Assembly: GCA_964017065.1 (NCBI GenBank)
Contig: OZ024784.1
Span: 11,389,152-11,453,151, forward strand
DNA length: 64,000 bases
Direction of reading: 5' to 3'
Origin: Haliclona indistincta
Taxonomy: Eukaryota > Porifera > Demospongiae > Haplosclerida > Chalinidae
The notes beneath the pieces were generated by a model. That model was not told the origin of the DNA. It searched no databases and was given only the letters and a program-made list of their open reading frames with translations. This document shows, in pieces, positions 9,241 to 20,900 of the stretch. The position numbers and the translations under genes are program-made. Each line of letters begins with the position of its first letter. Position 1 is the first letter of the stretch.

Positions 9241-11267
9241 TAGTGCTGAAACGAATAGTCCAATTATTCGATTATTCGATCGTTTATGCAATATTCGAAT
9301 AGCGCAGTATGTAACGTAAACGAGTTAAGCCACACCCCTCACGCGATGGCAACCACGAGGAAGCTGAGCAGTCAAGTATATATGGGAGTATTTTGAGTTA
9401 GTAGAGCCTAAAAAGGTTCGCTGTAAGCTGTGCGTGCCTCCTATTACTACTTTACTTGCATATCATGGGGGAAAAACCTCTCTGAAGAACCATTTGACAA
9501 GCCGACCTTCTGACAAATACCAAGAAAAGGCAGGACCGAGTCATCAGCAGCACAGTCTCGAGTCTTTTGTGCGTTCAACGAAATGCTCTGCGGAACGTGC
9601 TGAGGCGATCAGTCAATGGATAGTCGAGATGGTAGCAAGGGATCTTCGGCTGATCAGTGTCGTCGAAGGAGTTGGTTTCACAAATCTTATTGGCTACTTA
9701 GAGCCAGGTTATCATGTTCCCTCGCATACACACATAACAACCGTGTGCCGTCGCATGTACAATGTGCAGAAAGAAAGAGTCAAAAAAGAGATTGCTGATC
9801 GTCATGTAGCATTGACAACTGACATATGGACTAGCTGTGCCACAGAAAGCTACATCACTGTAACAGTTCACTATATTGATAATTTCTGGAAGATGACTAC
9901 TCGTGTACTACTTACCAAGGAAATGGCAGAACGTCATACAGGAAGGAACATTGCCAACAGGCTGACTGAGATGGCTGAAGAATGGGGCATTCCATCTTGA
10001 TCCATCAGCGCAATTGTCCATGACAATGCTCCTAACGCTGTTCTAGGGGCTGATCTGACTGATTGGCCTCACCTTGGCTGTGTAGCACACACCTTGCAAC
10101 TCTGCATCAATTCTGGCCTTGATCTTCCAGTTCTATCTCTTCTAACTGCTGTGTCAAGAAAGCTGGTTGGTCACTTCAAGCATAGTGCAGTTGCTACTAC
10201 AGCACTCAAAGAAAAACAACATCGACTTGGGATACCACAGCACTGCCTTATCCAAGACGTGACAACACGATGGAATTCAACTTTCGTCATGTTCGAACGC
10301 TTATCTGAACAGAAAGTTGCCATCTATGCTGTCTTGCATGACACCAGTATTTCCAAAGCAGATGACAAACACTTTGATCTTAAAGATCAATGGGATCTAC
10401 TCTCTCAGATGGTCAATGTTCTAAAGCCTTTACAGATGGCCACTACTGTCTTCAGTCTAGAGCAAAATATATCTTGTTCAATAGTATACCCAGTGGTAAA
10501 TGGTCTTTTAGTGAATCATTTGGCAAGCACAGAAAGTGACCTACCAGCAGTCAAGCGTTTCGAACAAAGTGTCGCCAGTGAACTGAGACGCCGATTTAGT
10601 CCCTCATCACCAAGCACTGCTAAGAGCTTACCTGTTCTTTGCTCTGCAGTTGATCCCAGGTATTCTCACTTACGGTTCCTCAGCGAGCAGCAGAGAGAGA
10701 TGACACACGAGGAGCTTATTGGTTGTATGGAGACTCTTGAGACAGAAAGAGAAAAAGAAAACACAGACTCTACAGATGCTGCTGGACCACCTACTAACAA
10801 GAGCAAGGACAGTGTCATGCAATTTCTTCTAGGGACCCTCACAGAGAAGGAATCGGTTGATACAAGCAGTGAAGAGTTAGACAAATTTCAGAGAGAGACT
10901 GTTTGTGATCCCGACTCCTGTGCTCTTGAGTGGTGGGAAAAGAATGCAGATAGATTTCCCTTACTGTCCAAGCTTGCTAAACAGCTATTATGCATCCCTG
11001 CTACATCAGTACCTTCTGAGAGTGTTTTCCGTCTCAGGAAGTATCGTCACTAAGAAGAGAGCAAGTCTAAAACCAGACAATGTGAACATGCCATTTTTTC
11101 TAAACAAGAATCTCCCTTCATAACGTTTTAGTAGACAGGTGACATGTCTCATCTGTACTGTATGTGATTACTAATAAAATTAATTTAATGATACCAACTA
11201 TTCAAATATTCGATCGTTTACGTGACAACTATTCGATAGAGCAAATCCAGTATTCATTTCAGCACTA
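9241..11267 (+). mobile_element. hAT DNA transposon, 2027 bp, with perfect 8-bp target duplication
   Basis: The element starts TAGTGCTGAAACGAATA and ends with the inverted form (TATTCATTTCAGCACTA). It is flanked by CACAGAAC on both sides (9233-9240 and 11268-11275), the 8-bp duplication expected of hAT. Subterminal ATTCGA-type motifs recur near both ends. The interior is almost entirely transposase sequence. Confidence 0.93.
9346..11053 (+). pseudogene. hAT transposase (ZBED type), two lesions
   Basis: An ATG at 9346 opens a BED-finger N-terminus (ATTRKLSSQV). A TATA expansion near 9380 then shifts the frame, which continues as WEYFELVEPKK and CKLC. A second zinc His appears replaced (NHLTSRP where KH is usual). 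One in-frame TGA near 9998 interrupts the catalytic domain. The frame then runs on unbroken through VHDNAPN, LGCVAHTLQL, TRWNSTF and ends with the dimerisation region (ALEWWEKNADRFPLLSKLAKQLLCIPATS, SESVF). Only these two breaks separate it from a full-length gene, so inactivation is recent relative to its neighbours. Confidence 0.88.
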
Positions 11268-11883
11268 CACAGAACATAACTCCCCCCTTCCTACTGGTGC
11301 ATGAATGGTCTAGTACTATAGCCAATATAGGTCAGGCCATCAAATAATCAATATCCGGCTCTGCCCGCCGATAGATGCATGCCTATTTGATGAAACGACA
11401 CACATGTCTAGGTCTGACCGTGCGGCTGCGCCCAGTGGACAGAGAAATTTGATGGGCATGGCTGCACGTTGACTAGGACATCTCATTGGGAACAATGACA
11501 TAAGGGGAGTGGCCTCTGCGAGACTACCAATCCGACAACCCCCCATCCATATAAGGATACAGGGGGTGATGGAGACACGTACGGTGGCCCACGGTATGTT
11601 AAAGTTGCTATTACAGACTCTGTAAGCAGTTGAAAGTGGCAAGAACAGCATACAACTCGCAATCACTCACTGCTGTGATGCAAATTATTTATTCGTAACA
11701 GAAGTACGTCACTAATTTTGATGGCACCGGGAGTTCACATGCTATTTCTGTTCATACACTTCTGTGCAAAGAGGATTATCATTCCTTGAGCTTTGTAAGT
11801 AGTGATGGTTAAACAATGTACAGGCATTGCTGTGCATTGCTGAGCGTACAATAGAGAACAAGATGATTACAATATTAAAATAC
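11268..11883. other. Intergenic or intronic sequence, nothing recognised
   Basis: Apart from the hAT target duplication at its left end I see no coding signal, inverted repeat or RNA gene here. It is presumed intron of the spectrin-repeat gene if the next exon lies left of the window. Confidence 0.4.
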
Positions 11884-11998
11884 CTCGAGATCTTCAAGTT
11901 GCTTCTCCAAACTATTGAGCACAAGGGACGGCAAGTCATGAGCAGTGAGTTCTTCTCTTAAAAGACAAAGCTTTTCAAGACAGGAAGACAACTTATAC
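11884..11998 (-). CDS. Spectrin-repeat gene exon 9 (last seen)
   Basis: A GCATTTAACAG acceptor and a GTATTT donor bound it. The first G completes a Lys codon from exon 8. It encodes [18 protein letters not shown] through LEKQLEDLE, ending phase 0. No later exon was recognised between here and position 1. Confidence 0.7.
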
Positions 11999-14900
11999 CT
12001 GTTAAATGCAGAAATATTGTTAACAAAATATTTTAAATGAAAGAAAACCAGTAAAAAACGATGATTATTAAAAAGGTAGTAGATACTTCGAATATCGTGT
12101 TTAATAGCTTGATCATAGCAAAAAAACACGATATTCGACTGAAAATACATAGCAATGAGCATATACAATATAGTAGATACTTGCTCTCTATGAATATTAA
12201 TGAACAAATTGTGTCTCAAACAGCTGATAGAAACGACCATGAAGCACAGAACTATTTGATCATAACATGTGTCTCTATATAGTCCGCGATTTTCAACAAA
12301 ATCTGCAAAGTGAGATCTTTCAGATCCCTTTGATATTAATTTTTATCAAGTCATGATTTATCGTCGATAGCGAGGAAAGCGTTTCCCTCATTTAGTTGAC
12401 GATAACTCGTGACCTGTAAAATATTGAAAAGCGAATCAATCATGCCCCAAGAATGTCCTTGACTTGAAGCAAAGCACTTCTTCACACTGCAGGACAGAGT
12501 AATCAATGTTTAAAACTTTTGCAACATCGTTTCTAATCTCGCTTTGCAGATTTCATCAAGTCAGTGATGTGTTGTGATGCTTCACAGTCACAGCGAGAAA
12601 CTGTGCTGTATAGGTTGTATACAATCACTGGATTGGAATGGTGAAATGGAATGACCTTTCAAAATTAATTCAAAATTTTGTGTTTGCCTTGTACCAAATA
12701 GAGCGTCTAGTTTCAAATGTTTACGTATGCGTGAAAGTTTCTCGACATTCCAAGAATACCGGATATTTCCGTTCACAATTGTGACATGTGCTCTGACCTC
12801 ATGCTTCAGTTTTGCTGACGAAGAAATCAGAATACTAAAGAACGTTGGCAGAAAAGGAGGACATACAAAGCTTTCTGATACAGAGCTTTTGTGGACATAC
12901 GAGAATATCATAAAATCATGTTTCTGGCTGTCAATTTCACACTTTCAATAAGGCTGATCGTAAGACACCTCAACTATGGCTCCCCAGTAAATATCTGAGA
13001 AACTGGACCATTGTCCTACTGGGTTTCAGAAGTGAGCGATGGCCTTTGCAGCTCAATGGACAGAACGAATGAATGAACAGACTTCAAAATTACTTGAACA
13101 GAACGAATGAATGAAAGAAAATGACAACATCATGCACATTGTAGTGTTAGCTCCCTATTTTTGGTTTACAGCAAGAGCCTACTAGGTTTGGAGCAGCTAG
13201 TATCAGTGCCTACCTGCAGGCTTTGTAGTGCTAACCAAGTGCTGACCACAACTTGGGGTGTGTCACAAGGGCGTGACCATGAACATGTGAGTAGGTAGCC
13301 ATTGCTGTAGTGTAGGCTCTTTCTTGAAATGTCTATGCACCCTCAGAGCTGTCCTGCTGCTTAGATGGAATCTAAAAGTACCAAATAATGGACGCTTTTG
13401 TAGTCAGAGAGGTCCAAGATGGCCGTCAAGGTGAGCCAGCCAAAACTCAAGAACGAAAGCACTTTAGCAAAATCCATGAGTCACACTGCAAGCCATTGTC
13501 ATGCTCATAACCTTACCAGCACGTAGAAGTGATCGGTGATCTTTACAGCTCAATGGACAGAATGAACGAACAATCAAACGAATGACAGAGCAAGTACCGT
13601 ATCCCTCGCGTATGCGCCGAGAATTAATAACAGAGCAAGTACCGTAACCCTCGCACATGCGCCAAGGGTTAACAAGCACAAACAGATAATTGGAGTAACC
13701 TCATTAGTTTCTGCCACATTGGGAAACTGTTTTTGCATGTTATACTATAATTATCATTAAAAACTTACATGATAATTACTTCATGTAACTCACTTTAAAT
13801 TGTTTAAGGGTTCCAGTCTTACACTGATGCTAGTTTTTTCCTTGCTCAATTTCACAGATAGAGCATGAAAGTGTTTAAGTAATTCATTATAACCAAGATC
13901 CCTTGACGATAACTCACAATCATCACAAAATATTCTGAAATGATTGCTACACATAACAACATCTTCCAGTAGTGTTTCGTGTGCCTTGATATCACCCTGG
14001 ATAATCTACAGCATATAAAAATTATAATATCTAACTCCAATTAGAACTGATTAACGTTACAGGATTTCACGCTTTTTAATTTAGGTTAACATTTGTAAGT
14101 GTTATGTTAACCTTGGTCACGACCGATACAAAGCCAGCTTAGACTAACAAAGGCAGCTTAGACTTACAAAGCCTGGCAGAAACCACAGGACCACAGACAG
14201 GAATAGCATAAATAATGACAATAAATATAATAACTGCCATAATAATTATTAGTTGAAAGTTCTTTGATCACCAGGCAATGCACGGATACTCCATTTAGCC
14301 CTGTCCATGTGGTATCTCTCAAAATCCCCCTCCCTTTATTCCCACACCAGATACAAGTAGAGTAGATAATCAATTTTCGGATGACAGGTATTTTCGGACA
14401 GTATTTTGTACAATTTAAAACAGCGAAGGCGGCGTGCGTGGTGGCAACTTGTAGCCACTGAATAGTAACCTAGATTTTGTGAGTGACTGGTCTGTCGCTT
14501 CTACGACCACGCTGGAATTCGCCTCCATGTTACGTGTTTGGAATATGTATTATCGGACGCTTAGACCTATGATCGGACGATCGTTTCTGTCCTAGCAGCA
14601 ACAGTGCAGCAGCGCTTCATTTAGTGCTGCCAACATACGCCTACCTATGTACTAACTGATGGTGGACAGCAATATCCCTGAAAGCTTCTGGTCGTGGAGA
14701 AAGAGGCGGCAATGTGTGCGCATTTGGAGTGATCAATGATCGGACAATTTCCGTGTATTAATTGTAATATATACTGTGCCTTATGGCATAAGAACACTAT
14801 ACTAACATGAGTTGTGTATAAATGAGTCTAGAGCCCTGTTTATGTACAGCTCACGTTAGTACAGTGTTCTTATGACATAAGCACAGTATAAAATACAATT

Positions 14901-17900
14901 ATTACACGGAAATTGTCCGATCATTGATCACACCAAATGCGCACACATTGCCGCCTCTTTCTCCACGACCAGAAGCTTTCAGGGATATTGCTGTCCACCA
15001 TCAGTTAGTACATAGGTAGGCGTATGTTGGCAGCACTAAATGAAGCGCTGCTGCATTGTTGCTGCGAGGACAGAAACGATCGTCCGATCATAGGTCCAAT
15101 CGTCCGATAATACATATTCCGAACACGTAACTTGGAGGCGAATTCCAGCGTGGTCGTAGAAGCGACAGACCAGTCACACACAAAATCTAGGTTACTATTC
15201 AGTGGCTACAAGTTGCCACCACAGGGTCCGGATAAAATTTTCACTATTGGGGATTTCTCGCCTACAGTATGTAGGAGAGATTTAGTGCCACAAGTCACTA
15301 ATTCTCTCCCATAACAGTTGTGGGATGCTGCGCTATATCTGTTCACTGAATCTTTCCCAGGTATTTTAGGGAAGATTTAATGCACAGTTGCACTAAAGCT
15401 TCCCCAAGTGATGTAGGACGCAGTTAGTGCACAGTTGCACTAAATCTTCCCCAAGTGGTGTAGGACACCTTTAGCGCACAATTGGTGATTTAGTGCCGTA
15501 GGCACTAAAATAATCATTCAATAGTGTTGGGACAAATTCGTGTGGCATTTTTGAAGTCATATCTTAAGTGACAACTAAGTTTTGATTTCACTAGGACACT
15601 ACTAATGGGGCACTGTAAAACATGGAATGTGATTCTGGAATCTGGTCACTCACTCGAGATCAACTCTTCCACGATCAACTCTTAGCTGATCAACTGTTCA
15701 CGAGATCAATCCTTTAGCAAGGGCCGAAGGCCCGGTTTAGGGCAACCCTCCCGACGATCCTTAGGCTTAGCAAGGGCCGAAGGCCCGGTTTAGGATGCCC
15801 CTCCCGACTTTGCACAGTTAGGCGAAGGTTTTTAGGGTCATGGGTTTAGGGTTTAGTAGTTTCTAGTGCGAGACTATGCAATAATGGTGCCATTCCAGTC
15901 CATGGTCTATGTTTTGCAGTGACGCACGTAGACACTCAAATTATTACATTCCAGACTCCAGAATCATATTCCATGTTTTACAGAGTCCCCTTGCTAATGT
16001 TGTGAGCTTTGCCAAGAAGATAGTTCATGTTTACACCTTGGATGTTTCACGTTTAATGCCCTCTTCACTATTCATTCCCTACACCATTTGGGCAAGATTT
16101 AGTGTGGGCTGCACTATTTCTTCCCTACATCACTGTAGGAAAGATTTAATGCCCTCTTCACTATTCATTCCCTGCACCACTTGGGCAAGATTTAATGTGG
16201 GCTGCACTATTTCTCCCCTACATTACTGTAGGAAAGATTTAATGGTGTGTTCACTATTTCTCCCCTATAGTATTGTAGGGAAAATTTAGTGACCACCACT
16301 GTAATACCCCTTCATTATTGTAGGACACATTTAGTGCTACCTAGCACTAATTTCTCCCTACATAGTGGAGGAAACAGTTAGTGCAGCTGCTTAGTGACCA
16401 ATCCCACAAGTGTTATTGGCAAGATTTAATGCCATAGGGCACTAAATCTCCCCCAAATAGTGTAGGCAATTTTCTCATTTAGTGAAGTTTTGTACGGAAC
16501 CAGCTTTCTCGTGGTTTTACTTGGCTAAAGGTATTGTTCCTATTGATGTGTGATGTCACACATTCATAACAATTCTTTCAATGCACGATGAACACCTACA
16601 CTCCACAAAGCCAAAACAAATGACTTGAAAAATAAGATACTAGCTAATAAATCATAACTTGGTTTACAATCAACAGTCTGTAAGCCAGCATTGGATGAAC
16701 AAACAAGCACTGCAGCCGCTAGTATAGAGCAGCATGGTCTATAAGCCAGTCTATAAGCCGGTCTTATAATTTAATCCTTTCCTTATGAAAAGTAATACAT
16801 AATTTGACCAACCTTTACAGCTTCAAATGGATCTTGCAAAGTGATAATACCTTCATGTTGTAGATGTGCAATCTTACTCTCACAAGCACATACCCAGCTG
16901 TCAAAATCTGATCTCTTTTGTTCATATCTTACAGCTAATGCTATTCCGCTCTTTAAGCGTACTTCCAAGTTATCCAGTATTATCAAAACATCATCCCATT
17001 GCTGATTTAAATTTGACAGGTTTAGCTCAGTTGATTCACACAAGAAGTCATCACGACAACTAACAATCATTGAAGTGGCTGTGGTAGCAAGTTCTCTCAG
17101 GAGGTGTTGCTGAGACTTGATATCTCTACGAAGCATCTGTGTTTAACAAAAATAATTATTAATAAAAAATTATTAAACTAGAGAAAAAGAACAAGTTACA
17201 GCGTAGAGTGAGTGCTGGAAAGGCACATTAATGTAAGAACAAGGCAAGAATGGCTAGAAATTTGATACAGTGTTAATTAACTACATGGACATAGAACTTC
17301 ATGGACATAGAACCTTCCACACCATCACGTGGACAAGAAGGTAAACTGCTTGGGACTCTCTCCCTTTGCTGAAATTGAACAACTCTTTGACAGAAGGGGG
17401 TTGCCTGTGCTCCCGTGAACAGTGACGGGGATTGCATAGAGCCTAGAAGGTGAATGAGCCCCCGTGTCTCTCACGGGGTAACACAATGGCTCTCGCAACA
17501 TCTTGCAGGGGAGCGTTTCTACCATGCATCTGCTACGCAACAAGCATGCAAGAGACCTGCTGAGTATCGGCAAGCACCAAAGGATGACAGCACTCTTGCT
17601 AACCTCCTTGTGATCAGAGTGCATGCCCCCCGTAGGTAGCAGGCTACTCTGAGACATAAAATGGGGGTGTGCCCAACCATTGCACCAATTATTGCTCAAG
17701 CAGTGCACACATTCTTAAGAGAGGAGAATAAGACAAATGTGACCTGCTATGGGAAAAGGGACCATATCCCGCATTTTATCAAAATTGAGATAACACCATT
17801 GCTAAATTGCGCATTCAATGCTGATTACAATGGTACTTTCGGTTTAGCTATGCGTTGTTCCGTTGCCAAGATATAAAGCGCAACAGAGACGCTATTATCA

Positions 17901-20900
17901 AAGCATTGTTCAGAGAACATTGCGTTTCAATGCAGCATACAATGCTGAACGTGCAATTCCGTATACTACACGCAACTCCATGTATGCAACATGCCCACAC
18001 ACGAGCAGTGAGCACTGGTTTTCACACTACTCGCTCGTTTTCACTGCTGTTTTCTCTCTCAGTGTTTAGACTAAACTTAGTCCAACTCCTATGGAAAGTT
18101 ATTCGACTCAGCTGTGCGATATAGTGGCGTACAGCTAGTTCGTCTTCGCCATAGCAACGCATAGCGTCATCATTATCACGCCTCTGTTTATTCGTTACGA
18201 TGGCGGCTCTAGTGGCTGAAAGCAAACGCTCGCCCTGGAGAAACGAAGGCATGTATGAGCCTTGCTGTTGCGCCAAACGATGACCAAAGGATCCAAGTTT
18301 ATGAAAATAAACAAATCTAAACTTTATTAAGGTACCGGTTAGCAGCACATTTTCGCTCGTTTCTCAAAACATCAAATTGCGGGATATGGTCCCTTTTCGC
18401 ATAGCCGGTCACAAATAAACATAGAAGACAACAAACAGACATACGAACACACAGACAAACACAAAAAACAATCACAGATACAGACAACAGAAATAACAAC
18501 TTGAATAAACACTTTCGGCCCCAGAGAGGCAGCAGAGAGAAGCAACCACTGACCAGATCACGTGGCAGGGATGAGTGATCTACAAGTGATGCGCACACAG
18601 ACTGCAAGGCATGCAAGCACGCTGGGGGGAGTGTCCACTCGTTTATTAACTGGAATAATGCCTCGTGTCATGAATGCTCATAAAGCTGAGCTAATGGCCA
18701 CCTTAATACTATGGTCACCTGTCTTTTGCAGCACAAGCTCGAGTCTCATAGTAAATTTCACCTGCAGAATGCAGCCACCTGTCTATACAGGTAATTTTAA
18801 CTTGGCCAAAGGGTGACTGGATTAGCCAGGTTCACTGCATGGCAAAGACACAGGCAATGGTCTGTTCAGCTCATTGCCACCATCCAATGACAATTGGTGC
18901 TGCATTCGATTATAAGTCTCATCCATTTGAGCCCAATCCCACTAGCTGAAAATAGACCAGTTCCATGTAAGTGCTAAGGAATTTACTTAATGTTTAATTG
19001 AAACGACTGGTTGCCTCAGAAATGCATTACTAGCATTGGAGAGTAGCCATAAAAAAATTCAACACTGCTACAATTAAATATCCAAACATGTTAGCGCAAA
19101 ATATCTCACATAAAATCAACAAAAGTCTTGACTCGTCAGCTGACCAGCAGCAAAAAACTTCATAAATGTCAAACTCAAAGCGCGAGTGGAAAGGGCAACA
19201 CCAAATGATAAACATACGTGAGAAAAAATGACAGACTGAAGATACCACTTGTCTCTCCAAGGCAGCGATGAGCTGCTTCATTAACGTTTGGGTGCCGGCA
19301 GTGCAGTCCTGGCCATTGGGCAAAATGTTCTCTACGTCTTCCAGTTCCACTATCGTGTCATCTTTGCAGCCATTTCAACACCCATGTCAACCATAATATT
19401 CAAGGAGGAGCTAGTCAGAAGAATCTTGCTAGCTAGCCACAATGACATTGCTGTGCGTCAAAACCACAAGCGCCTGGCTCTATCCCACGTAATGTATTAC
19501 CTTGACTGCGAATGTGTTAAGGTGGCGGGTACCCTTTGTTCATTAATTATTCATAAGTTTTCACCTAAAATAATACAATCACTGTGTCAATTTTAAACCA
19601 AACTTAAATATAAAGTACGTAGGCGGCAGCGATCAAAAAGCACAGCACGAAGTTTTCTACTTCAACTTTTGTCCAAGCCTTGGCAGAGAAACATGAACAG
19701 ATGCCACCATTCCACGCTTCTATATCCAGAGCAGGGCCCCAGGTAGTCTTTTGGGGCTCCTGGTAAGTCAGCGTAGAGAAAATAGCTAAAAGTAAAAAAC
19801 CCACAGCAGTTTCGCGCCTTCTTCGAGCCATAACTCTTGAACGGGTACTTTCTTGCCCGAAATTTCACCCTCTGGCCCTGCCCACGACTACATACAACTG
19901 AGAAAACCTGGTCATATGGTCCGCTGAACTGAGCTGTTCGCTATAGTTGACGCAGAAACAGTTCACCAGTAGCGAGTCAAGAGTCAACTACAGTTGTATT
20001 ATTGTACAAGCTCACATGCTACATTGTACTACGATCATAATTATTATCACAAGTTTACATGAAATAACACAATATTCATGTTGCGTGGGCAAAAGGGTAC
20101 CCAGCACCTTAAGATAGTTAATCAACTACCATTTGCAAAAAGTAAACCTGCATTTTTGCAGTTCGCCACGCCCCGTAAGCTCCGTAAGCCATTCTTTCCA
20201 GCGAGCCCTCTCCCAGTCCAACCATTCGTCCTAAAGACAGCGGTGATCCCTACCACAATCTATCAAATTTTCCTACTCTTACCCAAAATACCTCAATACT
20301 CCTACTGTGTTTGCTCGACCACGCTGTCTATCATCTGAACGTTTCAAGACTGCCAAACAACAGTTCGAGCACATTTTACAACTGGGAATTGTGCGGCCCT
20401 CCTCTAGTGCGTGAGCATCACCACTTCACATGGTGCTGAAAAAAACGGCTGGAGATTGGCACCCCTGCGGTGATTATTGTGCCTTGAATCATAATACCTT
20501 TCCTGACCGGTATCGTATTCCTCACATTCATGATCTTGCATCCGCCCTACAAGGTATCACTATCTTCTCAAAACTGTATCTGGTTCGTGGCTATCACCAG
20601 ATACCTGTCTATCCCGATGACATTCACAAAACCGCTGTCACAACTCCCTTTGGTTTGTTAGAATTTGTCCGGATGCCATTCGGGTTGAGAAACGCATCAG
20701 AAACCTTCCAACGGTTCGTGGACCAAGTACTCAGAGGTCTATCATTTACAGTCTCAAATATTGATGATGTCTTAATCGCTAGTACCACACAAGAAGAGCA
20801 TCTCGAACATCTCAAGTTAGTCTTCGAGAGGCTAGCCAAACATGGAATCATCATCAATCCAAACAAGTGCGCTTTCGGTGCAAAGAAGCTTGACTTCCTG

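Noticed and set aside
11340..11666. tRNA or SINE-like sequence
   Set aside because: GC-rich, but no A-box/B-box spacing or cloverleaf could be drawn by eye.
13823..13996. Exon 8 ending at the GTAAGA donor
   Set aside because: It leaves phase 0 while exon 9 needs two bases. The later GTGAGT donor at 13793 fits the phase and extends the helix.
15840..15862. Telomeric repeat
   Set aside because: Only two TTTAGGG-like units inside a minisatellite, not an array.
17325..17708. 127-codon minus-strand frame and overlapping plus-strand frame
   Set aside because: Open in both directions because of GC-richer sequence; no domain, splice sites or homologue recognised.
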